Shown here one piece after another: positions 44,700 to 55,333 of a stretch of DNA of 64,000 nucleotides (position 1 is the stretch's first letter; each line of letters opens with the position of its first letter). The stretch is taken from positions 310,001-374,000 of the forward strand of contig WNYE01000002.1 in NCBI GenBank assembly GCA_021396245.1, written 5' to 3'. Below the pieces are notes generated by a model that saw nothing but the letters and a program-made list of their open reading frames with translations, was not told the DNA's origin and ran no database searches. Both the position numbers and the translations under genes were made by a program. Source of the stretch: Sporothrix humicola. Lineage: Eukaryota; Ascomycota; Sordariomycetes; Ophiostomatales; Ophiostomataceae.

Positions 44700-45270
44700 C
44701 TACGCATCAAACCACTCCAGGGGATCGCTCTCCGTGAAAAGCGACCGGAACCGCTTGTGCCCGTCGGCCGTCTCAATGTCCGCCGTGTGGAAACTGTGGA
44801 ACAGCGCCGGCTGGTCGGGGCCTTCCGAGAAGGCGCGGAAGTGCACAAAGCTGGCACGGTGGCCGCTCGCCGCCAGCGCCGGCAGCCGCAGCTTGCCAAA
44901 CAGGATCAGGCCGTACGCCGTCGAGGCCACGCGCACGAGAACAAAGTCGTCGGGCCCGAACGAGGCCAGGTCGTGGTCCGAGATGTCGCGCTACACACAG
45001 GTTAGTGATCAAAAGGAGCATACATGGGTGTCATCTGCTGCTACGCCGGGTAGGTGACTTACCGCCGCTGCAAACGACTCCGGCTCGTGCTTGTCGTGAT
45101 CATGGCGCAAATGCACCAGCTGCTTCTTGAGCTCGTGCTCGATTTCGCCAAAGGCGACAATGGATGCCTCCTTGGGCGGGTGGGACTCGCCAAGATCGCA
45201 AGTGTCTTTGGTGGCCTGAGAGTGTTAGCTGATGCGATGTTGTATTGGTCCTGTTTAGTCTTCTCACCAT
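44700..45270 (-). CDS. Unrecognised small protein, three coding exons
   Basis: Exons 45270-45268 (the ATG alone), 45215-45063 and 44990-44700; 148 residues. Introns are 52 nt (GTGAGA...CAG) and 72 nt (GTAAGT...TAG), both in phase 0. The frame is open across all joins, has coding-like composition and ends EWFDA. No signal peptide, membrane segment or known motif is visible. A helical charged part (EIEHELKKQLVHLRHDHDK) is followed by a compact mixed part with FVLVRVASTAYGLILFGKL and ASFVHFRAF. I do not recognise the family. Splice signals and frame support it being real. It diverges from the thioesterase gene across 673 bp and converges with NOC1. Confidence 0.7.
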
Positions 45271-45943
45271 TTTGAATTGGTTTTGGTGTATGTAAATGTC
45301 GTGATAGTTTAGTGTCGATGTTGTTGAAGAAGGAAGAGAAAAAGAGGAAAGAGCTCTCTTCAAATACCTGTATTTCTGCGACAGCCAAGATTGTGTTCTT
45401 TCCTCAAATATCCTGGTAACGAGAGGCAATGACGAACGGCATGGACAGTGATGACGCCCCTCCTTCCCTCCTCATTCAGGGGTCCTCGTCGTATCAGACA
45501 GCTTGTTCGATAGAGCCTATGACGGCAGCGTTAGTGCATAAGGCTGGTCCCTGTCACTTTGTCCAGTGGGCTCAAAAAGGCCTGAAACGTCATCCGTGGC
45601 GGTGCAGCAGCCACAGTTAGCCAGGCACAAGACTGAAGAGCGACACTCCAAGCTGACAAGTGCGTCGCGCTTGCCCTTTCCAACGGCAAAAACCAGCCAA
45701 TCACAGCGCCCGTCCCAACTCATCCATCGACCCTTGCATCGAGCCTCGGCGAAAAAGATACGCAACAATCAGCATCGTCAACAATCGAGCCGGCGACAAT
45801 CCACCCACGACGACAGGCGGCACAAAAAAATCTTTGTGATCGGACTATTTGTCGCCAACCCTATACCCAGCTACATAGAGCGCGTCCTTCCCTCCCCTCC
45901 CCACCCCAATTGGAGCTTGCCAGCTTCCTCCCTCATCATCGCG
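45271..45943. promoter_or_regulatory. Divergent upstream region, unknown gene and thioesterase
   Basis: 673 bp between two divergent ATGs. The right part is C/A-rich and leader-like (45690-45940). The thioesterase frame is open upstream of its ATG but has no conserved features there. Confidence 0.5.
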
Positions 45944-47074
45944 ATGTCGGCACAACGCACCCTCTCCATGTCGCTCCGGCCGGTGCTAGCCCGGCGGTCG
46001 CCTCTCTCTCCATCCCTCTTCCTCTTTCAGCAACAGAACCAGCAGCGGCCATGGCAGCAGGCCGTGCGCCTGGGAAGCGTGCTCGCACACAACCGCGGCC
46101 TCACGCCGTTATTACTGCGCCGTCCATCACCAGCAGCAGCCGTCGCCCTGCGCAATATCAGATGTGAGTTTCGCCTTCTCGTGCCAACAAAAATTATGTG
46201 CTCTCTAACACCCTTCTGTCCGTCTTCAGCACATGCCTCGACTCCCTACCCACAACAACAGATTGCCCAGCAGCAATTTCCGCCCAACCCAGAACCACAA
46301 CCGAAGAAGCGCAATATTTTCGTCCGATCCATCATCTTCTTGGCCAGCGCCTATGTCTTCTGGAGCCTTGGCGATTATACCGGCCGCGCCCTTATCAAGA
46401 GCTATGCTGGGCCGCTTGCAGCATCCGGAGAAGTGCTGTTCGTGAAAGAGTATGAAGACGACAAGGACGCCGAAACGTGCCGTGAGTTGTTGGACTACGT
46501 TACAAACCACCCGCTCTACCACCACCTAAACGAAAACGCCCACCTCAAGGCCACACACCCCCACTACAGCCTCCCCAACCTGTTCCGCCAAAACAACCTG
46601 ACCGCCGACACGCTCGTGGGGCCGAATCTCATGGCCTTTCCCCCCATGACCTGGCAGGACAAGGAGGGCCAGGTGCTGTACATGATTGTCCACGTCGGCA
46701 AGGGCCTGTGCGGGCACCCGGACATTGTCCACGGCGGCTTTGTCGCGACGCTGCTCGACGAGTTCATGGCGCGCTGCTGCTTCAAGGCCGTGCCCCACGA
46801 GATCGCCATGACCGCCCGCCTCAACATTGACTACAAGGCGCCCACGCCCGCCGACGAGTTTTTGTTGCTGAGCGCCCAGACGGTGCAGGTCGAGGGCCGC
46901 AAGGCCGCGGTCAAGGGCACCCTGCAAGTGCTGCCCAAGCCCGAGGACGTTGACTTTAGCGACAAGGACAACATAACATATTCTTCTACAGTCTTGGCCC
47001 ACGGCGAGGGCCTGTACGTGAGCCCGCGCCAGGCCCAGGCCATGTCGCAGATCCACAGGTTCTTGATGAGGTGA
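45944..47074 (+). CDS. PaaI-type (hotdog-fold) thioesterase, mitochondrial, membrane-anchored
   Basis: Exons 45944-46163 and 46230-47074, 354 residues. The 66-nt intron (GTGAGT...CAG with CTCTAAC) is a multiple of three without a stop, so the frame also reads through it. The start MSAQRTLSMSLRPVLARRSP is a clear mitochondrial presequence. One hydrophobic segment, FVRSIIFLASAYVFWSLGDY, at about 100-120 probably spans a membrane. The hotdog core includes VHGGFVATLLDEFMARCC near 240, the usual active-site helix of 4HBT/PaaI thioesterases, followed by TARLNIDYKAPTPADEFLLL. The family hydrolyses acyl-CoA esters. The substrate and the membrane it faces are unknown, though the inner membrane is likely. 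Confidence 0.88.
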   Translation: MSAQRTLSMSLRPVLARRSPLSPSLFLFQQQNQQRPWQQAVRLGSVLAHNRGLTPLLLRRPSPAAAVALRNIRCEFRLLVPTKIMCSLTPFCPSSAHASTPYPQQQIAQQQFPPNPEPQPKKRNIFVRSIIFLASAYVFWSLGDYTGRALIKSYAGPLAASGEVLFVKEYEDDKDAETCRELLDYVTNHPLYHHLNENAHLKATHPHYSLPNLFRQNNLTADTLVGPNLMAFPPMTWQDKEGQVLYMIVHVGKGLCGHPDIVHGGFVATLLDEFMARCCFKAVPHEIAMTARLNIDYKAPTPADEFLLLSAQTVQVEGRKAAVKGTLQVLPKPEDVDFSDKDNITYSSTVLAHGEGLYVSPRQAQAMSQIHRFLMR

Positions 47075-47460
47075 GAAGGCTGGTGAATTCAACGCACAAG
47101 AGCGAGGGACGTTGGACGAGATCAATATATCAATAAAGTAGCGGTTTTCATTTTTGGAAATAGACTATGAATTCAACACATTAATCACAATTCTGAACGT
47201 CTATCTTGGACATGAGCTGTAGTTCATTGTAGCCTTGACCTTTACTGCATTCAATGTGGCTCACGACATGCTAATATAATGATTGATTCATAAGTTCGTC
47301 TAGAGTACAGACAAAAGAAATGCTAAAGAGAAGTCCCAGCCCCAAGCCCATGATCGAAATAATCGTACAAATAGCCACCGATCTCCGCGTCACCAATTAT
47401 AATAATACAGTGTTTTGGTTTCCTCATTTGCTTGTTTTTACCTTTTACCGCCCTTCATCA
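47075..47460. other. Convergent 3' region, AT-rich
   Basis: 386 bp between the stops of the thioesterase and CFEM-like genes, AT-rich with possible AATAAA-like signals (for example ATCAATAAAG near 47128). No gene. Confidence 0.55.
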
Positions 47461-48294
47461 TCATAACAACCGAATACCCATGGTCAATAGCATTGGCAAA
47501 GCAGCCGCTGCCATGACCTTCCATGCGGATCCATGCGGCGCTGCAGCCGAGTCTTCTCTTGTATTTGTAAAGGGTGACGAGTCGGTCGTGTCCTTGGCGG
47601 ACGCGTCTTCCGTCTTTGTTTTGGCCGCCTTTGTTGTCGGCGTCGTTGTCTGCGCATCTTTTGGCGACGCAGTCACTGTGGTTGTGCCTTCTTCTGTTTC
47701 GGCTGCCGTTGATGATGTGGCTGCTTCTGTCGTTTCTGTTGTTTCGGATGACGTGGTGGATGTGGCCCCCGCTCGCGGCACCGTCTTGGTCGTCTTGCCC
47801 TGGGCCGTCTGTGTGCTCCGGTAGACGGTCGTCGTTGCGTGGGTCGTGACGGTCGTCCGTGTCGTCGATGGCTCCAAGCCCAGCGCCACAGACACCAGAC
47901 TGCTCGCCGACGACAGCGCCGAGCTCAGTTTGGTCGTCGGCACGGCCAGCTTGTCCGCCGCGCACACCGTCGCCACGACCTCGATAAACTGGCTGTCAAT
48001 GGCGCTGATCACGTCGTCGGCCGTCTCGGCGCTCGCGTTGTCGCTGCTCAGCAGGCAAAAGCTGGTGACGCACTGGACGACATTGTCCAGGAAAGAAGTC
48101 GAGCCAGACTCAGTACAGACGCATTTGGTGTTGGACGTGCCGCAGCCGTTGTGGGCGACGCAGATGCCCAGGCAGCCCGAGAAGGCGACTTGTGTGTTGG
48201 ACGTGGAGCCAGCGGCGGAGGCGAGTGAAGTCATGGATGTAAGAGCAGCGGCCAACACAAGTGCTCGCCGGCGGGTCGTAATGTGAGAGTCCAT
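47461..48294 (-). CDS. CFEM-like, GPI-anchored cell-wall protein
   Basis: Single exon, ATG at 48294, 277 residues. A signal peptide covers residues 1-27 (RRRALVLAAALTSMTSLASA). Eight cysteines at 41, 45, 51, 58, 60, 75, 80 and 111 fit the CFEM count, including FSGCLGICVAHNGC and KCVCTES. Spacing is C-x3-C-x5-C-x6-C-x-C-x14-C-x4-C-x30-C. No Asp precedes the CxC pair, so haem binding cannot be assumed. Residues 140-245 are a Thr/Ser-rich stalk, suited to O-mannosylation. A C-terminal hydrophobic tail (WKVMAAAALPMLLTMGIRLL) after small residues is a GPI signal. CFEM proteins sit at the cell surface in iron uptake, adhesion or host contact. The function here is inferred from architecture only. 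Confidence 0.75.
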   Translation of the reverse strand: MDSHITTRRRALVLAAALTSMTSLASAAGSTSNTQVAFSGCLGICVAHNGCGTSNTKCVCTESGSTSFLDNVVQCVTSFCLLSSDNASAETADDVISAIDSQFIEVVATVCAADKLAVPTTKLSSALSSASSLVSVALGLEPSTTRTTVTTHATTTVYRSTQTAQGKTTKTVPRAGATSTTSSETTETTEAATSSTAAETEEGTTTVTASPKDAQTTTPTTKAAKTKTEDASAKDTTDSSPFTNTREDSAAAPHGSAWKVMAAAALPMLLTMGIRLL

Positions 48295-51200
48295 TGTGAG
48301 GTTGTGGAGGAAGAGAAAAAGGGGAATCGTAGGATGCCGCGATATCAACTATGATCGTCGAGTCGTCGTCGTCGAAGTCGATTATCGTGAGAATATTGTC
48401 ACGATGCGGTGGAAACGCTCGAGCCAGCAACCTCCCAGAGAATCAAAGCGCCCCTGTTTCCGAAAGATGAGCCGGCAATGGGGAAAGAAGAGGACAAGAA
48501 ATAGATTGGCAGGCAAAAGAAGGTTAAAGAAGGTTTATGCGACCAGCGGCAATATTAAGAGGGCAATTAAGAGGACAAGAACAAGTCGAAGGCGATGAGA
48601 GAAAAGGCAAAGAAGGCGGCTATTTTGAGAGAGGCTGAGTTTGTGTATCGAAATGTGTGAAATGTGAAATGGAAATGTCCGAGATACCAGCTGGACGGGA
48701 AGAAAAGAAGACGCACAGCGTATGAAGTAGATGAATGGGAGAAAAAAATTGAAATGAACACAAAAAGTTGGACACACGAGAGACAAAAGAAAGAAAGACA
48801 AGAGAAAGAAATGAAAAAAAGAAGAAAATAAGTAAGAGACAGCCGAGACAAGTCAGGAGTCGTCGCACGATGAACGGGCCAAGGTCGACCTATCTTACAC
48901 GGAGGCGAGACAGAGACAAACAGAGGGGAGGGAAAGGTAAAAACAACATGCCAAGGTCTTTTTGTCCCATCTTTCGGCCAAGTTCCCTCCTCAACTCTCC
49001 TCTTCGTCTCATACTCCCAACAACGGAAGGAAGCGTCCATACCTTCTTTCTTTGGACCAACAAAACACATTCCGAATGCGTGAAGAGAGCCACAATGAGT
49101 CCAGAAGCAAGGAGACTCTGAAATCCAAAGGCTGTCCAGAGTCTGTCCAGAGTCGTGCTGAATTGAGATTCGTGACATCTGGTTGGCTGTTGAGCGTCCA
49201 TTTTGCAAACCAGGGGAAGGCCGCATGAAACACGAAACTAGCACACCTCTTGCAACGTTCGCACTCCCACACGCTCCATACGCTCTTCCTCCCCCCCCGT
49301 TGTCCCAAAACACTGGCGCCCCGTGCGGGTCTTTTCTTTCTTTTCCTTCTCTTCTTTTCTGCTGTTATTTTTCTCCCTGCCCTCAGGTGCCCTGTCTCTC
49401 TTTCTTTGACTGACAGGTTTTAGAGTTTCGGACACCAGCCGCTAGTGCCATTTTCAGCGTGTAAGTGGGCAAGTGGATACAGGGGTCTTTGTTGACAGGA
49501 AAGGCTTCTTCAGAATAAGAGAACATCCTCGACGATCATAAGAGTGGGAAAGTAAGAAGATCATAAAATCAAGAGAATCCGGGAAGACTAAGCGGTGAAT
49601 TGGGGGATCACCAATTCAGGCTCCATAGTAGCTTAAAGAATGGGCCCAAAGCCCAGAACTCGTGACTCTCGTAGCGGCTCTTGTCTTTCGCATTTTGTCG
49701 CGTCTTCTTCACAATTCACATCAACAACCTTCTTACATTGAGACGAAAGACATCTTGTTTTACTCACTCTCGTATCAATTTCGTGTCGATGGCCACAGAC
49801 TGAAGACACGAAACAGGTTAACGGCAATCTTGCCGAGACAAAGAGTGTCAACATTCCACAAGGGCAAGTTTTCATGATGTATTTATGACATATCCCATGG
49901 GACAAACAGAGGAAAGAAAACTCTTGTACCCGTTTCTGTCGCCGTGGCTTTACACTTTTGCGCCGCCAGCTTTTCGGGCAACTGTCCGGAAGCGCGCATG
50001 TCGATGCTTTTAGCCTTTCTTCCCGTCCAAAGTAAAGTTGTGGTTATGGCTCAGCTGTAAAGGCATCCGGCCCATGATGACATGCAAACTCCCACGCTGG
50101 ATGGGTTGCACAACCTCTTTTTTCTTCCCGATTTTTTACATGAACGATCTGTCGTCATTTTAAATTCCTGCGTCTGTCAAAAGCGTGCTCCTAATTCCTC
50201 TCACAAACACCTATCCCGATTCCCATCCATTCCTCACAAAAATCCTGGGCCACGACCCCGTGTTTCATGTTTCAGGTCAGGTCTCTGGTGCACATGCCCC
50301 TTCAGCTCCACCAATGTCTCTCTTGGACCACAGCGTATTGTCACAGAGAAAAACACAGAAAAGCAAAAGCTGGCGCCACCCTCAACTTTCTTTTCCATTT
50401 TGCTCCAAACCCAGGCAAGGCACATGACTTCTCATGTGTCACCTGCCACTCCCACATAACTCTACTTCAAGTCTCCTCTGTTCTACAGACACACATACCA
50501 AGTTGAACGAGAGACACAGAGCTCCTTCATAAAAATGTTCATTTCAAGTCTCATTATTGTGCGTCGTAATTGCTGTCTTATTACTCCTTGCTCTTCAGCC
50601 TCACCGCGTAACTCTTCAGCAACAACGCGATGGACAAGAGAACTGTTGGCGCCGGAAGACTACCGACTTGCCTTTATCCGGCGTCAGTGATACTATTAAT
50701 ATCGTAGAAACTGCACTTGTTCTTCTGCAGGCCCTTCACCCTGCGGCCATAGGTTGTATTTGCGTGCGCAACAACCAACAGGCATGTCGCCTTCCTCGTG
50801 ACTTCAGCTCGTCCAGTGTTTCCCTTTCCATGCCGTCTGGTAAGGCTGTGTTAGCGCCTCTAGGCACCCGCCGTGCCCCATAATCACCCGCAAGAGCGCA
50901 CGGCAATTGTTGCCCATGTTGAGCCTCCAAATTATGGCGAATCACAGCTGAGCATCGTGATATCCTCAGCCTCAGATGCAAAAGTCACCTGGCAGAGGTA
51001 CATGTGCAGAAATATGTTGAGGGGTAGTTGAGAGCTTTTGCCTGGTATAAGCTGAATTGAGTCGCCTCGGTTTTACTGAGTCCATTTTATCTCGTCGCCT
51101 TTCGTGTTTCTCTTGCTGTGTCGCTGAATCAAAGCTCCACGATACCGGAAGGTGACAAGGCTGAGGCTCTGTGTCGCACCTTCCTTTTTCACGGCTTGTG

Positions 51201-51368
51201 CAACATTTCATCCCAAATTTCTTCGGTCGCTCTTTCTTCTTTAGGCTTGCCATCGTGGACACATGTGACAAAAAGGGGCTAAAAAGACGTCATCACCCAA
51301 GCTCTCTCCATCACGATCATATCTCAGGTATCGTTAACACGCGACACTGAACTTGACCATCCAAGATC
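48295..51368. other. Gene-poor stretch of 3.1 kb
   Basis: Upstream DNA of both the CFEM-like gene and the CorA-like gene. Purine-rich + strand tracts occupy 48300-48850. A C9 run lies near 49292. No coding frame with a recognisable product and no repeats of note. Confidence 0.5.
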
Positions 51369-53664
51369 ATGGCTTCGAGTTCTGCATCTTCGTCGAGCGG
51401 CCCGAGCCCTCCTCCACCAATTTGTCAGCGGTTACCGGATCCGTCCCATGATGACTGGGTGCCCAAGTTTCCTCTTCCGCCCCTTCCAACAATAGAGGCA
51501 CAAGGACAGGCGCAACAAAGTCCGCCAGCCGGGCCGCGCGGTGCCGATGGCCATTATCCGTTTCTCAACTTTGACGACAAGGAAGTTTACAAAAAGGTTG
51601 TCGAGGAAGCTTTCTCGGCGTCGGCTCGCAATTTTGTCGTCGAGTTTGGCGACCACGAAGCACAAGTGGCATACGACCTGACGGAGAACGAGGTCAAGAA
51701 TCGACTTCTAGATGGCGACTTTCGCCTCCCGTCCACGCCCGTCCGCTGGATCAACATCTGGAACCCCAGCTCCCAACGCGGCATCGTCGAAGCCATTGGC
51801 GGCCACTACAACTTTTCCAGACGCCTGACCATGAGCATCTGGGCCTGGGACCAGGTCAAGTCTCGGACGATCGAGGCCAAACAGGCTGCCCGACATCAGC
51901 AACTGCATGACCTAAAGCAGCATCCGCACACACATCATGTACGGAGCGCCGGTGCATCTTTTCGACACCGTGTCAGTTCCCGCTCGCAGCCAGCCCCAAC
52001 GCCAAAGTCGGTGGCCGACCTGGAGCACGGGATCGTGATGAATGCTATATGGGGGTCTCCGGGGGCATCTGGCATCGACAATGACAAACTCGCTGTCCCG
52101 GTCGCTGGCGGATTCTTTGATGGTGCACCTGGAGCACCTGGACTAGGTCCTGGCCCAGAGGTAGATGCAGCCGCCGACGCAGCCGCCGACGCAGCCACCG
52201 ACGACATTATCGATGCCCTCGTCCAGAGCAACAAGGCTGTCTTCCAGATTATGCAGGAGAACCTCAACTACACCACCATTGACCAGGAACAGCACTTTGT
52301 CTGCATCGGCGCCAACTGGCTGCACCGGCGAGCAGAAAGATCAGGCCAAAAGAAACGGACGACGAGCCTTGTGCCGCCCAAGCACTGGTCCTGGTTTGTC
52401 CTATGTGATGATCGTGAGTTCTTCCTTCTTGTGCACACTCCTGTTGAAGGTGCGCACTAACTCTGTAGACACCGTCATATCCTTCCACGAGGCAGCTTAC
52501 TACGAAAAGGCGCCCAAGGCTGCCGATAAGCTGGCCCTCGAGAAAGAAGAGCTCGCCAACATGCGGTCCAACACGCTCAAGGTCTTCCGCCAGCTGTCCA
52601 AGCTGGGCCTCGACGAAGACCAGCACAAGTTCTCGCAGCTCACGTCGGTGCGCGACCCCAAGCGACGGGGCCCAAGGAGAGGAGAAGACCGGGCCCAGAG
52701 TGTCGACAGCGCAAGCAACCTGTTATACTACCTTTTTGAGGACTACTCGGCTGCCTTTGATGTACTCAACACGTCCAAAGCAGCCCTGGATGAGATCGTG
52801 AGTCCATTCCCTTTAATCCAATATTATCGTCGAAGCATACTAACATCATACAGAGCGGTCAGATTCTGCGTACAGCAGTAGGTTCTATCGTTTTCTCTCT
52901 ACGTCTGCCCGATACGTTGAACAAACACTAACATCCTCCAGGACTGGAAGAATAGGGACGACACGACCGACATCATTCCACGGCTGTATACCCTCAACAA
53001 GGAGATGCGCCAGCTGCAGCACCTCTTCTCCAACTACAAGACCTTGATCGACCGTCTCCTGAGCAGCGCCGTTACTGCGTCGGAGAGGAACAGCGGCACT
53101 TTCTACTACAAAGATGACGGCGACAACAACAGCGGTTTTGGCTCTGATGCCGGCGCCAATGTCCGTGCCAACATTGACGCCAATGCCGACTCCCGCCTCC
53201 TCTCGGCCAAGGCCGTCAACCGTTTCAGGCGCCTCCAGGTCCAGCTCCAGTCGCTCATGCTCGACGCCATCCAGGACTGCATCGACGAGAAGGAGTCGCT
53301 CCAGGACACCTACTTTCATTTGATTACGCAGAAAGACTCGCACTCGACCGAGCGCCTCACCCGCAGCGCCACCCTCCTGGCCAAACTTTCAGTGTTCTTC
53401 CTGCCCATTTCGTTCATGACCAGCTACTTTTCGATCCAGATCCCCGATCTTATTAATGGCTACACGGCCTGGACGTACTGGGGCGCCTTTGCCGTCATTG
53501 CCAGCATCTCGTTCTTAAGCCTCTTCTTCTTCAGCAAGGTCCTCATGTTTCTTAGCGAGCGACTGGACCACTGGGCCGACGGCGCCACGCGCTGGACGTC
53601 GGAGCGAGTCGGGCTGCGGAAGCGCCGGGACCGGCGGGCGATGGAGGCGGAGGATGAGCTGTGA
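51369..53664 (+). CDS. CorA-like membrane protein (Mg2+/divalent-cation transporter superfamily)
   Basis: Four exons: 51369-52413, 52469-52797, 52854-52877 and 52942-53664; 2121 nt, 706 residues. Exon 3 has only 24 nt (SGQILRTA). The N-terminal 60 residues are Ser/Pro-rich, then a cytosolic alpha/beta domain follows, with a 12-bp repeat encoding Ala-Ala-Asp units near residue 270. A long helix bundle includes NKEMRQLQHLFSNYKTLIDR. Two membrane segments end the protein: LSVFFLPISFMTSYFSIQI and TYWGAFAVIASISFLSLFFF. The GMN pore motif of true CorA channels is missing; the same place reads YFSIQIPD. Many fungal CorA-like proteins share this change, so cation transport is unproven. A basic cytosolic tail follows. 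Confidence 0.85.
52164..52199 (+). repeat. 12-bp coding tandem repeat in the CorA-like gene
   Basis: Three copies of a GAYGCAGCCGCC-type unit, coding for Asp-Ala-Ala-type residues in exon 1. Confidence 0.85.
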
Positions 53665-53892
53665 TCGTGTCGTTCAAGTTTATCATCTTCACTCCGTTTA
53701 CATACTACTATGGCGTCTACGGCATTCTCTTTGTCTTTCACAATAATATCACATGTAGCGGCATCACATATGCATGTTATCACTGGTCATCTTCTTCGTT
53801 CAACACTTCATATCATGTTGTCTCATTACTATCGTTTCCAGCTATTTAATATCAGATATCCATACAGTCATGCACATAATATCATTATTCAT

Positions 53893-54849
53893 TCATAGTA
53901 TCTCCATAGCTATGCCAACAATGGACATAACTGCCATAAGAAGTCCCGTTGATGGAATGCCCTGCCTCGTCCCATCGTTGCCCGTCGAGAAGCCCGTCTG
54001 TCCTGCCCGTCCCGAGAAGAGAGATGAGCATGCGGCGTTGTTTGACGGTAGACCACCACACGCCTGACTGCTCAAGCTGCTGCAGACACCCGCTGCAGAT
54101 GCAGGCGCCAGAGTCGCTGTTGGGTTTCCGATGACGGCCCGTCTTTCGTTGGCGGCGTCTGTCGGCTCTCTGCGTTTTGTAATCGTCGTCGAGCCAGAAA
54201 TGATCACCGTGATGGCGCCGCCCCCTCCACCCGCACCAACGTTGTCTGACCCCGAGCCACTCCCACCGTTTTGCAGGTACGACGTGCACGACGAAAACGT
54301 CTGGCTGCACTGCTGCACCACGGCATCGCACGCGTTCACGTCGGCCAGCGCCGTCATCGCCGCCATGCCTGCCGGCAGCAAGTAGGGGAACGAGTAGAAC
54401 GAGTTGGGCACGTACGACGCCGCCTGTGTCGTAGTGACGTACGTCGTAGGGGCGCTGCCCGTGCAGACGTCACCAGCAGGGCAGCAGGCCGGCCGGTTAT
54501 CGCCTGCGAGCGCGCACACCTGGTCATAGGGACAGCAGATGCCGTCAAACTGTGACCCTTGGCTGGCGCAGCTGTAGTAGTTGGCAGGGCAGTTGTTGCT
54601 GCTGTCAGCAGCCTTGGCGATGATGATCCCATGCGCGGGTGTATCAAGAATATCAAGTACAGCAGCGTCAAAAGGGCCGGCCCCGATGACCGGTGTGACA
54701 AGGGCGACCAAAACCATCACCACCATCACCACCGCCGATGCCGTGTTTACCGGCTTGGCTGCCGTCCGTGACGTCGACGGTGCCTTTGTCATCCTTGACA
54801 TGTCTGTTATCGCGCCTGTCAATGTCGTCAATGTCGTCAATGTCGTCAT
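53893..54849 (-). CDS. Secreted or GPI-anchored cysteine-rich protein
   Basis: Single exon, 318 residues from the first in-frame ATG (54849). A hydrophobic stretch at about 40-60 (AVVMVVMVLVALVTPVIGAG) follows an unusual 38-residue hydrophilic lead, so it is a late signal peptide or signal anchor. The mature part has a Cys-rich module, NCPANYYSC then GICCPYDQVC then ACCPAGDVCTG, a pattern common in fungal GPI proteins of unknown role. A second module contains ACDAVVQQCSQTFSSC, then a Gly/Ser-rich region and a hydrophobic end (TGLLMAVMSIVGIAMEIL) that suits a GPI signal. The first residues (MTTLTTLTTLTG) come from a 9-bp tandem repeat. A later Met (in ITDMSRM) might be the true start. Confidence 0.7.
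   Translation of the reverse strand: MTTLTTLTTLTGAITDMSRMTKAPSTSRTAAKPVNTASAVVMVVMVLVALVTPVIGAGPFDAAVLDILDTPAHGIIIAKAADSSNNCPANYYSCASQGSQFDGICCPYDQVCALAGDNRPACCPAGDVCTGSAPTTYVTTTQAASYVPNSFYSFPYLLPAGMAAMTALADVNACDAVVQQCSQTFSSCTSYLQNGGSGSGSDNVGAGGGGGAITVIISGSTTITKRREPTDAANERRAVIGNPTATLAPASAAGVCSSLSSQACGGLPSNNAACSSLFSGRAGQTGFSTGNDGTRQGIPSTGLLMAVMSIVGIAMEIL
54821..54849 (-). repeat. 9-bp tandem repeat at the start codon of the Cys-rich gene
   Basis: Three exact copies of AATGTCGTC (+ strand, 54821-54847) run into the ATG of the minus-strand gene, giving the Thr-Thr-Leu repeats after Met1. Confidence 0.9.
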
Positions 54850-55265
54850 GGCGCGTGGTATTTTCTCGTATTCCTCAAATCCTCGAAGTCTCGACTTTCT
54901 CAAAGAGGTATGCCGTTGTTCGATCGTCCCTCTTGACCCTGTCAATCTTTTGCCCGCGCCTATCTCGCCCTATCAGTGGATTCGTTTCGGGTCGTGATCT
55001 TCGTCGCGCGTATTCAAGGAACTGTTGCTAGTGATCGTTGCGAACTTGGTGATGGTACGTTCAGAGATACATCCCATGATTCATTTCGACTCATAATTCG
55101 GCGATTCTCTTTCCATTTTCTCGATTCTTTCCTCCTTTCCTGCCTCTTCACCTCCTCTTCTCCCAATTGCATCACCAGCCACCCGGCCCTGGTCGCAGCC
55201 CGTTGTGCGACCCAATGAGCAATTAGCAATGGCCGGTCAAGATGCGGCCTGAATACCTGTAAATT

Positions 55266-55333
55266 GAACCTGCACCAGAACCTGCACCTGAACCTGCAGC
55301 CTGTGTCCTGCAACCTGTATCCTGCAACCTGCC
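55266..55333. repeat. Minisatellite, 12-14-bp units (GAACCTGCACCT type)
   Basis: Three 12-bp units of GAACCTGCACCx pass into longer CCTGCAACCTGTAT-like units. All share the core CCTGCA or ACCTG. Non-coding. Confidence 0.85.
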
